From assembly GCA_944363925.1 (NCBI GenBank), contig CALVVS010000004.1, positions 1-44,401 on the forward strand: a DNA stretch of 44,401 nucleotides, given 5' to 3'. The position numbers were made by a program, and so were the translations under genes. Source of the DNA: an uncultured Bacilli bacterium (GTDB lineage: Bacteria > Bacillota_I > Bacilli_A > RF39 > UBA660). The notes beneath the pieces are model-generated. The model saw nothing but the letters and a program-made list of their open reading frames with translations, ran no database searches and was not told the DNA's origin. How positions within the stretch are numbered: the stretch's first letter is position 1; every line of letters starts with the position of its first letter. This document shows, piece after piece, positions 25,880 through 34,106 of the stretch.

Positions 25880-26503
25880 ATGTCAAAATTTAGTAATAAA
25901 ACAATAGTCATTATTGCCTTTATAGCCATAATAGGAGGAACTTTATTAATATCAGCAGATTACCTACAAGGAAAAAAAGATAAAGTTTATAAAAAAGTCA
26001 GCATCTCACTTTATAGTGAGATAAATAATCAAAAACAAGATAACACACCTCAAAATATTGAAGAAACAGAAGAACCATATGTACCAACACCCAACCCCAA
26101 TGGCTATTTAGGTATTTTAACAATAGATAAAATAGAATTGCAGCAAGGCTTCTTTGACAAAAACAATGAAGATAATAATGTCAGTAAAAATTTAACTTTT
26201 CTAGCTCCATCAAACTATCCAGACGAAAAAAACGGCAATGTTATCTTAGTCGCTCACTCCGGAGTAACCCATATCGCATACTTCAAAAATCTTTATAAAT
26301 TAAATGTTGGAGATAAAGCAAAAATAGAATATAAAGGCCATTTATACACCTATAAAATAGATAATATATATAATGAAACAAAAGATGGTAATGTTACTAT
26401 ATATAGAGATACAAATAGACAAACTCTAACCATGATAACCTGTACTAAAAACGATGATACCAAACAAACTATATATATTGCCTACCTAGAAAGCGTCAAA
26501 TAA
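25880..26503 (+). CDS. Sortase, with Gln in place of the catalytic Arg
   Basis: This 207-residue transpeptidase is anchored by an N-terminal helix (about 8-27), with SD AAAGGG. It has the sortase beta-barrel motifs G-Y-L-G-I-L-T-I-D-K-I, V-A-H126-S-G and M-I-T-C188-T. The strand after Cys reads T-K-Q196-T-I-Y-I-A; the catalytic Arg normally sits where Gln196 is. Lys195 next to it could substitute. Sortases attach proteins with a C-terminal sorting signal to the wall or to each other. No LPxTG-type substrate is evident in this window; the secreted proteins here use membrane helices or lack anchors. Class is uncertain (B- or D-like). Confidence 0.85.
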   Translation: MSKFSNKTIVIIAFIAIIGGTLLISADYLQGKKDKVYKKVSISLYSEINNQKQDNTPQNIEETEEPYVPTPNPNGYLGILTIDKIELQQGFFDKNNEDNNVSKNLTFLAPSNYPDEKNGNVILVAHSGVTHIAYFKNLYKLNVGDKAKIEYKGHLYTYKIDNIYNETKDGNVTIYRDTNRQTLTMITCTKNDDTKQTIYIAYLESVK

Positions 26504-26591
26504 CTTATTCCCCTTAAATTCCCAAATATCATCCGCACTTTTAACCTATATATCTTCTTATTATTGTAAAAACCATTTCCACCTTTTTCAT

Positions 26592-26668
26592 CGGGAAATA
26601 GCTTAGTTTGGTAAAGCGCTACGTTCGGGACGTAGAGACCGCAAGTTCAAATCTTGTTTTCCCGACCA
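26592..26668 (+). tRNA. tRNA-Pro, anticodon CGG
   Basis: The 77-base cloverleaf has acceptor CGGGAAA with TTTCCCG, D arm AGCTTAGTTTGGTAAAGC, anticodon stem CTACG/CGTAG around loop TTCGGGA, T loop TTCAAAT, and an encoded CCA. The anticodon CGG reads CCG. That codon should be rare in such A+T-rich genes. Confidence 0.95.
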
Positions 26669-26677
26669 TAAAAAGTC

Positions 26678-26708
26678 AAGCTTAGATCCTAAAATCTAAG
26701 CTTTTAAT
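26678..26708 (+). terminator. Terminator after tRNA-Pro
   Basis: AAGCTTAGAT (26678-26687) pairs perfectly with ATCTAAGCTT (26694-26703), then TTTTAATTTT. Confidence 0.9.
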
Positions 26709-26721
26709 TTTACATTTAAAA

Positions 26722-26730
26722 TGCTATACT
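26722..26730 (+). promoter_or_regulatory. Extended -10 for the zinc-ribbon membrane genes
   Basis: TGCTATACT, identical to the -10 of the sortase gene, 23 bases before the start codon; no clear -35. Confidence 0.5.
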
Positions 26731-26752
26731 AAAATAAAAAAGGAGAAAACTT

Positions 26753-27343
26753 ATGAAATGTAATAACTGTGGAAAAGAAATAAAAAAAGGACAACACTTC
26801 TGCCCATCATGCGGAATAGTCACAAATAGTTTTATAAAAATAAATAAAAACCATCCAAACATAAAATATATAATAATAACAGTCTTAATGGCTCTATTGC
26901 TATTAATCACTATTATCAGCTTTATAATCTTTCAAAATCAAGGCCAAATCGTAAATATGAACGGTATCAAAGTCTATGTACCAAACACCTATGAAGAAGA
27001 AATAAAAGATGGCTATAATAAATCTTTCGTCTCCAAACAAGAAGACGTAAGAATAGCTACCGTAACTGAAACAAATAAAAATCTAACCCATGATGAATAC
27101 ATAAAAATATTTGAATCTATCGCAAAACAATCATCGTCTTATAAATGTGAAAAAAAATTCACTAAAACCATCAAAAAAACCAAATGGACTAAATTCACAT
27201 GTACCGAAAAAAACTCAAAAGCTAATCTTTATATAGCCGTAGATAAAGAAAAAATATACAGCGTATCTTTAGAAAGCCTTAAAACAAAAAATATCAAATT
27301 AATCGAAAAACGTTTAGAAAATAGTTTGGAGTTGATAAAATGA
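26753..27343 (+). CDS. Zinc-ribbon membrane protein, extracytoplasmic C-domain
   Basis: This 196-residue protein starts at ATG 26753 after AAAGGAG. It has an N-terminal zinc ribbon (C-N-N-C-G ... C-P-S-C-G, residues 3-23), a basic linker, one membrane helix (about 43-64) and a C-terminal domain of 130 residues predicted outside the cell. That domain opens with I-K-V-Y-V-P-N-T-Y-E and has two Cys (Y-K-C and F-T-C) that may form a disulfide. The gene overlaps the next by ATGA (27340-27343), so the pair is coupled. Family and function unknown; a sensor-like layout with a cytosolic ribbon and an outside domain. Confidence 0.7.
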   Translation: MKCNNCGKEIKKGQHFCPSCGIVTNSFIKINKNHPNIKYIIITVLMALLLLITIISFIIFQNQGQIVNMNGIKVYVPNTYEEEIKDGYNKSFVSKQEDVRIATVTETNKNLTHDEYIKIFESIAKQSSSYKCEKKFTKTIKKTKWTKFTCTEKNSKANLYIAVDKEKIYSVSLESLKTKNIKLIEKRLENSLELIK

Positions 27344-28797
27344 TATGTCCAAATTGCCATAACCAAGTAACAAAAAAAGACTCATACTGCCCGCACTGTG
27401 GAGCTGAACTAAAACCAACCATAAATCAAATAAAAAACGCTTGGGCATCTTCAAAAGAACGTAAAGCCATTAAAAACTTTGTCAAAAAGAAAACCCTAAA
27501 ACCATTAATAGGCGCCCACTTCTTTATAATTTTCCTAATATTCTTAATATACTTCATAGACACCTTAATTTTAGAAAACATAAACATCTCAGATGGTGTA
27601 AGACTATTCATGGGTCTAGCCACCATATTCCTAACCTTCTTCCTGCTGCTATTCGGTAGTATCGGGCTTTTTGGTGTAGCCCTAGATATATCAAGAGGAC
27701 AAAAACTAAAACTAATAGACATATATAAAAAATCAATAACCATATCTCATAAAATTCTCATAACCCTCTTTCTAGGTCTATACATCATCATAAGAATAAT
27801 TACCGTTATTGCCTTCATCATGCCACTACCATTTATCATAAAATTAGGCGTAATCATCTGTCTAATATTTATCTTGCCAATTATAACAACCGTCGTAATT
27901 AGACTTATGGATAGTAATGTACCAAAAAAAGAAAAGAAAGCCTCATACCTTTGGAATGAAGCCATAATAATCATCAAAGGTCATAGAGTAGAATACTATG
28001 GACTAATATTTAGTTTCTTATTTTGGATATTAATAGAAATATCCTCTATCATCGGCGCCCTTATTTTCATTTTAGCCAAAAATGTACAATTATCATTAAT
28101 TTGCCTTATTATATTTGCTATAACATACATAATCTTTACTCCATATTTTGCCTCATCCCTCGTAAACCTCTACCGATTTTGGTTAAACGAAGAAAAATTT
28201 GAAACCGCTAAACCTGGTATAAATAACGGCACCATAATTTTTGCCGTATCAGCTTTTATAATAATTGTAATCCTCTCTGCAAATATGCTTATCGATTGGC
28301 TTCCTAAATCTAAACTTGGCGATAAAATACTCTATTATATTGAAAACATCGACTATAACCTAAAAGCAACAGAATTCACAGTCGGGGAAAACAAAAATAA
28401 AATAACCTTCAAAATCCCCAAAAACTATAAACTAACCAAAGATAGTGACTATGAATATGCCTATCTAGAAGGCGAAGGCTACGCTGATTATCACTACCGG
28501 GACACCACATACTTTACCATCGAAGAAAATTATCAAAATAGCATAGAATCAGCCAAAAGAACCCAAAACGAAAAATGTAGTTATAACTATGAAGAATTCA
28601 CTTTAAATATCAATAATAAAAACATAAAAGCTTTCACCGTAGAAGAAAACTGTGAACAATACACCCTAGATTACACATTTGAAGCAAGACTATTTTACCC
28701 AATAAATAAAAATAGCAATGTCGAAATATGGATAACTAACTATAAAAAACCATATACCAAAGACGAACTAAAAAACTTTGTCGATATAAAAAAATAA
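27340..28797 (+). CDS. Zinc-ribbon multi-pass membrane protein with extracytoplasmic C-domain
   Basis: This 485-residue protein has an N-terminal zinc ribbon (C-P-N-C ... C-P-H-C-G), then six to eight hydrophobic segments (about 55-325), then an outside domain (340-485). The outside domain resembles that of the preceding gene: K-I-T-F-K-I-P-K-N-Y and Cys residues in K-C-S-Y and E-N-C-E. The membrane part, with an amphipathic S-R-G-Q-K-L-K-L-I-D-I-Y segment, is reminiscent of DUF975-type proteins. It is translationally coupled to the preceding gene. Function unknown; the pair likely forms a complex. Confidence 0.65.
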   Translation: MICPNCHNQVTKKDSYCPHCGAELKPTINQIKNAWASSKERKAIKNFVKKKTLKPLIGAHFFIIFLIFLIYFIDTLILENINISDGVRLFMGLATIFLTFFLLLFGSIGLFGVALDISRGQKLKLIDIYKKSITISHKILITLFLGLYIIIRIITVIAFIMPLPFIIKLGVIICLIFILPIITTVVIRLMDSNVPKKEKKASYLWNEAIIIIKGHRVEYYGLIFSFLFWILIEISSIIGALIFILAKNVQLSLICLIIFAITYIIFTPYFASSLVNLYRFWLNEEKFETAKPGINNGTIIFAVSAFIIIVILSANMLIDWLPKSKLGDKILYYIENIDYNLKATEFTVGENKNKITFKIPKNYKLTKDSDYEYAYLEGEGYADYHYRDTTYFTIEENYQNSIESAKRTQNEKCSYNYEEFTLNINNKNIKAFTVEENCEQYTLDYTFEARLFYPINKNSNVEIWITNYKKPYTKDELKNFVDIKK

Positions 28798-28906
28798 CCA
28801 AAATGAATAAAATTCACCCTCTAAAACATATAATAATAGTGAGGACACTTTACCCTTATATTTAAAGCAAAATCAAAAATAATAAAAGCCTCGAATTTTG
28901 TCTCAA

Positions 28907-28936
28907 TTTGACGCATACGTCAAAATATGCTAGAAT
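28907..28936 (+). promoter_or_regulatory. Promoter with embedded inverted repeat, first GH73 gene
   Basis: -35 TTGACG (28908-28913), 17-base spacer, -10 TAGAAT (28931-28936). A perfect inverted repeat TTTGACG-CATA-CGTCAAA (28907-28924) covers the -35, a likely operator. The second GH73 gene has the same TTTGACG without the second arm. The rest of 28798-28979 shows nothing else, apart from a possible CCTGT/ACAGG pairing near the SD. Confidence 0.65.
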
Positions 28937-28979
28937 AAGGCCTGTTTTCTGATTTTTAGTTTTACAGGAGAGGGTGAAA

Positions 28980-29789
28980 ATGGAAACAAACCAATCGGTT
29001 AAGGCCAGTACTATGGCCATAATCATTTTAACAATAGTATTTGTCTATTGGCATCCTACTATTGTAAAGGCTCAAAGCCTAAAACAAATTAGAAACTCAT
29101 TTATGACTAATACTCTTATGCAAAAAGACTTAGATGTAAATGACGTAAATGAAGAAACACCTTTGAATATAAACAAACTAGAAATAAAACCAATTAATAG
29201 TGAATTAGTGCAAGACGTAGAATCACTAAAAATTGAAATTAACATCGAAGAATTAAGACAAATAAAAATTGCTCGTAAAAAAGCATTAGAATTAGAAAGA
29301 AAAAAAGAAGAAGAACGCAAAAAAGCCGAAGCTAAAGCTAAAGCCGATGAAGCTGCAAGACAAATAACTGCTAAATCAGGAACAAGCATATCTTATGACG
29401 AATTAGTAGCTAAATTAAATCGTTCTTTGAACTCCACCTTAGCTGGAAAAGGTGAAAGTTTTGCTAAATATGCCACAGAACTTGGTATAGATCCATATCT
29501 AGCTGTTGCCATCGTTCTGCACGAAACCGGCTGTAAATGGAACTGTTCATCTCTTCTAAGAAATTGTAATAATGTTGGTGGAATGAAAGGTTCACCAGGC
29601 TGTAACGGTGGTTCATATAAAGCCTTTCCAAGTTTAGATGAAGGAATTAAAGCCTTTATGAATAACTTGTATAAAAATTATTACGCTGTAGGTTTAACCA
29701 CGCCAGAAACTATTGGCCCTAAATATGCTGCCAGTAGCACTTGGCCATCTAAAATTAGAACCTACATGAACGAAATAGAAGCCAAATAA
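28980..29789 (+). CDS. Secreted glucosaminidase-like peptidoglycan hydrolase (GH73)
   Basis: ATG 28980 follows AGGAGAGGG; 269 residues. The signal or anchor helix (about 9-30) ends at V-K-A-Q. A charged coiled-coil stretch rich in Lys, Glu and Ala follows (about 85-125). The C-terminal 140 residues form a GH73 domain: L-N-R-S-L-N-S-T-L-A-G-K-G, F-A-K-Y-A, G-I-D-P-Y-L-A-V-A-I-V-L-H-E182-T-G (catalytic Glu), N-N-V-G-G-M-K-G, Y-A-A-S-S-T-W. Four Cys in the domain probably make disulfides. It should cut glycan strands during growth or separation. The gene 128 bases downstream is a paralogue. Confidence 0.88.
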   Translation: METNQSVKASTMAIIILTIVFVYWHPTIVKAQSLKQIRNSFMTNTLMQKDLDVNDVNEETPLNINKLEIKPINSELVQDVESLKIEINIEELRQIKIARKKALELERKKEEERKKAEAKAKADEAARQITAKSGTSISYDELVAKLNRSLNSTLAGKGESFAKYATELGIDPYLAVAIVLHETGCKWNCSSLLRNCNNVGGMKGSPGCNGGSYKAFPSLDEGIKAFMNNLYKNYYAVGLTTPETIGPKYAASSTWPSKIRTYMNEIEAK

Positions 29790-29860
29790 AATTTTAGCTT
29801 CTTTTCTTTTTGCCCAAAGTCAAGCTTAAATTATAAGGAAAACCTCCACTATACACAAAT

Positions 29861-29889
29861 TTGACGCCTTCATTTTATTGTGATAAAAT
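29861..29889 (+). promoter_or_regulatory. Promoter of the second GH73 gene
   Basis: -35 TTGACG (29861-29866), 17-base spacer, -10 TAAAAT (29884-29889) preceded by TGA. The -35 context matches that of the first GH73 gene. Confidence 0.7.
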
Positions 29890-29917
29890 AAAAAGCAGAA
29901 TAGTAGGAGAGATGTAA

Positions 29918-30610
29918 ATGAACGAGGTCAAAAAAGTAACAGTAGTTGTAACATTAGGAGTATTAATTTCCTTTGCTCTACCACATCTTGTAACAATCAA
30001 TCAAACAAAAACTTTCGAAACAAACGAAGTGACAAAAACCGAAAAAGCCAGCACCAGTAACGAAGTAGCCATTGTCACAAATGAAGATGAATCAGGAACA
30101 CCTGTAAAAGTAGAACAACCAGAGCCAGTAAATGAAGCTCCTGCTGTCACAAACGAAGCGCCAGTCCAAACGCCAGAACCTCAAGCCGAGCCAATCGTCT
30201 ATGACGGATTAACCATAAGTGAACTTACTGAAAAATTAAATCGTTCTCTGCACTCTACACTCTCTGGTACCGGTGCAACTTTTGCTAAATATGCTATTGA
30301 AATGGGCATCGATCCATATCTTGCCGTTGCCATCGTTTTGCACGAAACAGGTTGTAATGGAACATGTAGTAAACAAGTAAGAGAATGTTATAACGTTGGA
30401 GGAATGAAAGGTGGCCCTAGTTGTAATGGAACCTCATATAAACGGTTTAATAGCCTAAATGAAGGTATCTACGCCTTCATGAGTAATCTAAAAAGGAATT
30501 ATTATGATAAAGGCTTAAAAACGCCAGAAGCCATGAATAAAAAATATGCCGCTTCTAAAACGTGGGCTTCCAAAATTCATCATTATATAAATAAAATTAA
30601 AGCCGCTTAA
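29918..30610 (+). CDS. Second secreted GH73-type peptidoglycan hydrolase
   Basis: This 230-residue paralogue has SD GGAGAG. After the signal or anchor helix (about 9-27) comes a Glu/Pro/Val-rich, low-complexity linker (about 35-95), instead of the coiled coil of its neighbour. The GH73 domain keeps the catalytic Glu143 (V-L-H-E-T-G), N-V-G-G-M-K-G-G, L-N-E-G-I-Y-A-F-M and Y-A-A-S-K-T-W, and the Cys set. The two enzymes share the catalytic domain but differ in wall-spanning linker, which suggests different reach or localisation. Own promoter and terminator. Confidence 0.88.
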   Translation: MNEVKKVTVVVTLGVLISFALPHLVTINQTKTFETNEVTKTEKASTSNEVAIVTNEDESGTPVKVEQPEPVNEAPAVTNEAPVQTPEPQAEPIVYDGLTISELTEKLNRSLHSTLSGTGATFAKYAIEMGIDPYLAVAIVLHETGCNGTCSKQVRECYNVGGMKGGPSCNGTSYKRFNSLNEGIYAFMSNLKRNYYDKGLKTPEAMNKKYAASKTWASKIHHYINKIKAA

Positions 30611-30630
30611 ACACCAAAAAAGGTGTTTTT
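30609..30630 (+). terminator. Terminator of the second GH73 gene
   Basis: AAACACC (30609-30615) pairs with GGTGTTT (30622-30628), followed by T; overlaps the stop. Confidence 0.8.
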
Positions 30631-30645
30631 ATTTCGAAATAGCTG

Positions 30646-30654
30646 TGATATAAT
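30646..30654 (+). promoter_or_regulatory. Extended -10 of the RDD gene
   Basis: TGATATAAT, 22 bases before ATG 30676. Confidence 0.6.
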
Positions 30655-30675
30655 CATAATAAGGAGCGTGAAAAT

Positions 30676-31647
30676 ATGCAAAAGGGGTGTCCAAAATGTG
30701 GTAGGATGATCGATGTAGAAGCTGTAAACTGTCCATATTGTAACTATAACTTTCAAAGTATGGATAGTTTTTTCCAAAAAGTAACCGCTGATAATTATAT
30801 CGAAAATGAAAAATATGCTGGTTTCATCAAAAGACTTGTTGCTGGTCTATTTGATATTTTCTTAATTGGTACTATAACATATTTAATCATTGTCCTCATA
30901 AATCAATTTTTAATCAAAATAGATCAAAATAATTTATATATTATCTTCCTAGCTATATTTATTCCATTTTATATACTGTATAATGCCGCCTGTGAAAGAA
31001 CCGCATGGCAAGGTTCCATCGGTAAACTAATTCTAGATATATCCGTTGTCGACGAAAATGAAAACCCAATAACCTTTCCAGTTGCCTTAAAAAGAAACCT
31101 AGCCAAACTAATAAATGTCATCACCTTTGGTATAGGCTTTGTGTTCTCGGCTGTCCCACCACAAAAACAAGCCATAAATGATAAAATAGCCCATACTTAT
31201 ATCATTAATAAACTAATCATGAAAGAAGATACTTATCTAGTCTATGCCAGCCCTTTAAAAAGATTTGTCGCCTTCGTAATCGATATCTTAATTATAAACT
31301 TAATCTGTTATGGAATTTTATCCTTAAGTGGTCTAATTCACATCTTCGATTTTACTCAAATAACCATAAATACCCTAAGTGATGCTAGATATATCCTTTG
31401 CCTTGTCGTCCTCTTCTTCTATTTTCCGTTTTCTGAAAGTCGAACTGGCTCAACCATCGGTAAAGGTATGATGCATATAAAAGTAACTAAACTAGATGGT
31501 GAAATTCAAGGCGTTATTGCCTCATTTATTAGACAGTTAATACTAGTTCTAGACATATTTACCTTAGGTTTTCTCGCATCTTTTGTCACCCCTAAAAAGC
31601 AAACCATTAAAGATATCCTAACTAGAACCGTCGTAATTGATAGATAG
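30676..31647 (+). CDS. RDD-family membrane protein with zinc ribbon and two RDD domains
   Basis: This 323-residue protein starts with a zinc ribbon (C-P-K-C-G ... C-P-Y-C). Two homologous RDD modules follow. The first has A-G-F-I-K-R-L-V-A-G-L-F-D, then G-S-I-G-K-L-I-L-D-I-S-V. The second has L-K-R-F-V-A-F-V-I-D, then G-S-T-I-G-K-G-M-M-H-I-K-V. Each contributes two to three membrane helices, and each ends in a cytosolic P-K-K/P-Q-K-Q motif. RDD proteins are poorly understood; some act in ion transport. Tandem duplication within one chain is notable. A single gene between two terminators. Confidence 0.85.
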   Translation: MQKGCPKCGRMIDVEAVNCPYCNYNFQSMDSFFQKVTADNYIENEKYAGFIKRLVAGLFDIFLIGTITYLIIVLINQFLIKIDQNNLYIIFLAIFIPFYILYNAACERTAWQGSIGKLILDISVVDENENPITFPVALKRNLAKLINVITFGIGFVFSAVPPQKQAINDKIAHTYIINKLIMKEDTYLVYASPLKRFVAFVIDILIINLICYGILSLSGLIHIFDFTQITINTLSDARYILCLVVLFFYFPFSESRTGSTIGKGMMHIKVTKLDGEIQGVIASFIRQLILVLDIFTLGFLASFVTPKKQTIKDILTRTVVIDR

Positions 31648-31673
31648 GTCAAAGCAAACTTGACCTGTTTTTC
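31646..31673 (+). terminator. Terminator after the RDD gene
   Basis: AGGTCAA (31646-31652) pairs with TTGACCT (31660-31666), followed by GTTTTTC. Confidence 0.8.
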
Positions 31674-31693
31674 TTTAAAAATAAGAAAATATA

Positions 31694-31702
31694 TGATAAA
31701 AT
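31694..31702 (+). promoter_or_regulatory. Extended -10 of the asnB-murE operon
   Basis: TGATAAAAT, 32 bases before asnB; no clear -35. Confidence 0.5.
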
Positions 31703-31734
31703 GAATATGACCTATACTAAAAGGAGGCAGTAAT

Positions 31735-33558
31735 ATGTGTGGCTTTGTTGGATATATCAATAAAGAAAAAGATAAAACCAAAAACATCAAAAAAATGGCA
31801 GATTTAATTGCCCATCGTGGACCAGATTCCGAAGGTTACTACTGTGATAAAAATATTGCCTTAGGTTTCAGAAGACTTAGTATAATAGATTTAAAAAGTG
31901 GTTCCCAGCCAATTTATAACGAAGATAAAACCAAAGTAATAATATTTAATGGTGAAATATATAACTTTGAACCCTTAAGAGAAGAACTTATTCAAAAAGG
32001 ACATACCTTCAGTACCAAAACCGATACCGAAGTACTTCTTCATGGCTACGAACAGTGGGGCGAAAATCTTTTAGATAAACTAAGAGGTATGTTCGCCTTC
32101 GTTATTTATGATACCAAAACAAATGAAATGTTCGCCGCTAGAGACTTCTATGGAATAAAACCATTTTATTATGCGAAAATGGGTAATACCCTAATCTTTG
32201 GCTCTGAAATAAAAAGTTTCCTAATTCACCCACATTTCAAAAAAGAATTAAATACTAAAATGCTAGAATATTATCTAACTTTCCAGTATAGCGTAGGTGA
32301 AGAAACCTTCTTCAAAAATGTCTATAAACTAATGCCCGGACATTACATGAAATATAAAAATGGCAAACTTGAAATAAAGAAATATTATGAAATAAAATTT
32401 AAAGAAGATAATACCAAAACCTATGAAGAGTGGAAAGAAGGTATCAAAGATCATCTTAAAGACTCGATCAAAGCCCATAAAATAAGCGACGTCGAAGTTG
32501 GTTCCTTCCTATCAAGTGGTGTTGATTCATCCTTTATCGCCGCTAGTAGTGATGTAGATAAAACATTTACCGTTGGCTTTGAAAATAAAAAATATAGTGA
32601 AATAGATTACGCTAAAGACCTGTCAAGTAAAATAAATACCAAAAACATAAATAAAATAATATCCAAAGAAGAATACTTTAAAAACTTGCCTAATATCCTA
32701 TATTATATGGATGAACCTTTGGCCGACCCATCATCAATAGCCTTGTACTTCGTAGCTAAAATAGCTAGTGAAAATGTCAAAGTATCCTTGTCAGGTGAAG
32801 GTGCCGATGAAATATTTGGCGGCTATAACATATACCAAGAACCCCTAACTGCCAGTTGGTATTATAAAATACCATATCCACTTAGATTTACCATTGGTAA
32901 AATAGCTAGTATTTTTCCACATAAAAAAGGTATTAATTTCCTAATCAGACGTGGTAAAAAACTCGAAGATAAATTCGTTGGTAACGCTTTCATATTTGAT
33001 AATAAAGAAGTTAACAAAATTCTAAAAAATAAAAGACAAACAAAAGGTTTCCAAGACCTAACCAAACCATACTATGAAAAAGTTAAAGATAAAGATGAAG
33101 TTACCAAAATGCAGTACATCGATTTCAACTTTTGGTTAATAGGCGATATTTTATTAAAAGCCGATAAAATGAGTATGGCCAACTCCTTAGAAGTCAGAGT
33201 TCCATTCTTAGATAGACCATTAATAGATTATGCACTAGGCCTTCCTACCGAATTTAAAACCGATAAATATAAAACCAAAAAAATTTTTAGAGATATCGCT
33301 GGTGAAGTTTTAGAAGATAAAGTGTCAAATAAAAAGAAATTAGGCTTTCCAGTTCCAATCCGTGAGTGGATGAAAGATGAAGATATATATAAACAAATCA
33401 AAGCCCTATTTACCAAAGACACCGAATTCTTTAACACTAAAAAAATCGTTAAACTATTAGATGACCATTGTAAAGGAAAAACCGATAATAGCCGAAAAAT
33501 TTGGACTATCTATATATTCTTACTTTGGTATGAAATTTTCTTTGGAGGTAGCAAATGA
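31735..33558 (+). CDS. asnB: AsnB-type glutamine-dependent amidotransferase
   Basis: This 607-residue cytosolic enzyme has Cys2 as nucleophile of the N-terminal glutaminase (M-C-G-F-V-G-Y; A-H-R-G-P-D-S-E-G; F-N-G-E-I-Y-N). The C-terminal synthetase domain has the PPi loop S-S-G-V-D-S-S and the S-G-E-G-A-D-E-I-F-G-G-Y motif. By family it makes asparagine from aspartate, glutamine and ATP. Some AsnB paralogues instead amidate meso-diaminopimelate in peptidoglycan precursors. Because it overlaps a membrane protein that in turn overlaps murE, the second role is possible here. SD is AAAGGAGG. Confidence 0.9.
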   Translation: MCGFVGYINKEKDKTKNIKKMADLIAHRGPDSEGYYCDKNIALGFRRLSIIDLKSGSQPIYNEDKTKVIIFNGEIYNFEPLREELIQKGHTFSTKTDTEVLLHGYEQWGENLLDKLRGMFAFVIYDTKTNEMFAARDFYGIKPFYYAKMGNTLIFGSEIKSFLIHPHFKKELNTKMLEYYLTFQYSVGEETFFKNVYKLMPGHYMKYKNGKLEIKKYYEIKFKEDNTKTYEEWKEGIKDHLKDSIKAHKISDVEVGSFLSSGVDSSFIAASSDVDKTFTVGFENKKYSEIDYAKDLSSKINTKNINKIISKEEYFKNLPNILYYMDEPLADPSSIALYFVAKIASENVKVSLSGEGADEIFGGYNIYQEPLTASWYYKIPYPLRFTIGKIASIFPHKKGINFLIRRGKKLEDKFVGNAFIFDNKEVNKILKNKRQTKGFQDLTKPYYEKVKDKDEVTKMQYIDFNFWLIGDILLKADKMSMANSLEVRVPFLDRPLIDYALGLPTEFKTDKYKTKKIFRDIAGEVLEDKVSNKKKLGFPVPIREWMKDEDIYKQIKALFTKDTEFFNTKKIVKLLDDHCKGKTDNSRKIWTIYIFLLWYEIFFGGSK

Positions 33559-34106
33559 TATTCTTTTATATTTCCCTGTCAACCTATATCTGTTTTAACA
33601 TCATCAAATATAGACAAATCTTTTCCGACTTACAAAAAAATAAATATAGTCTAAAATCTTATAATAAGTGGCTAGCCCAAAATAGCAAGTCCGTATTCAT
33701 AAATAAAGAATTACTATCCATCATCTTAATCATCATCGCCGTTAACTTCGATTTAAAAATAATTGGTATAAGCACCGTTGTTTTATATACCATATTATTC
33801 CTTCTTAATTATAAAAAGAAAAATAAAGTCAAAGTAAATTACAAACTAATAACTAGAAGCATTATCTTAATACTCATGTATATTGGATTAAATACTTGGT
33901 TTATTCTCGATTTTATTAGCTATCATAACGCTCTTATTATCTTCGATAATACCGCTTTCTATTATATTGTTCTAGTTATTATAAGTTATTTTTCATACCT
34001 TATCATGTGGCTTGTCAATATTATTGCTATCCCATTTGATAAAATTGTAGAAAGCATAGGTGGTAAACGTGCTAAGAGTAAACTCAAAAAAAATAAAACC
34101 AGGTGA
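33555..34106 (+). CDS. Membrane protein between asnB and murE
   Basis: This 183-residue protein starts within the asnB stop (ATGA) and ends 38 bases inside murE. Hydrophobic segments lie near residues 1-15, 52-66, 70-86, 100-122 and 130-155, and the tail is basic (K-R-A-K-S-K-L-K-K-N-K-T-R). The pattern resembles the N-terminal membrane segment that precedes the ligase domain in some Mur ligases (MurF-like) of uncultured Bacilli. It may tether the ligase to the membrane as a separate subunit. That is inference from order and overlap; no motif identifies the function. Confidence 0.65.
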   Translation: MIFFYISLSTYICFNIIKYRQIFSDLQKNKYSLKSYNKWLAQNSKSVFINKELLSIILIIIAVNFDLKIIGISTVVLYTILFLLNYKKKNKVKVNYKLITRSIILILMYIGLNTWFILDFISYHNALIIFDNTAFYYIVLVIISYFSYLIMWLVNIIAIPFDKIVESIGGKRAKSKLKKNKTR

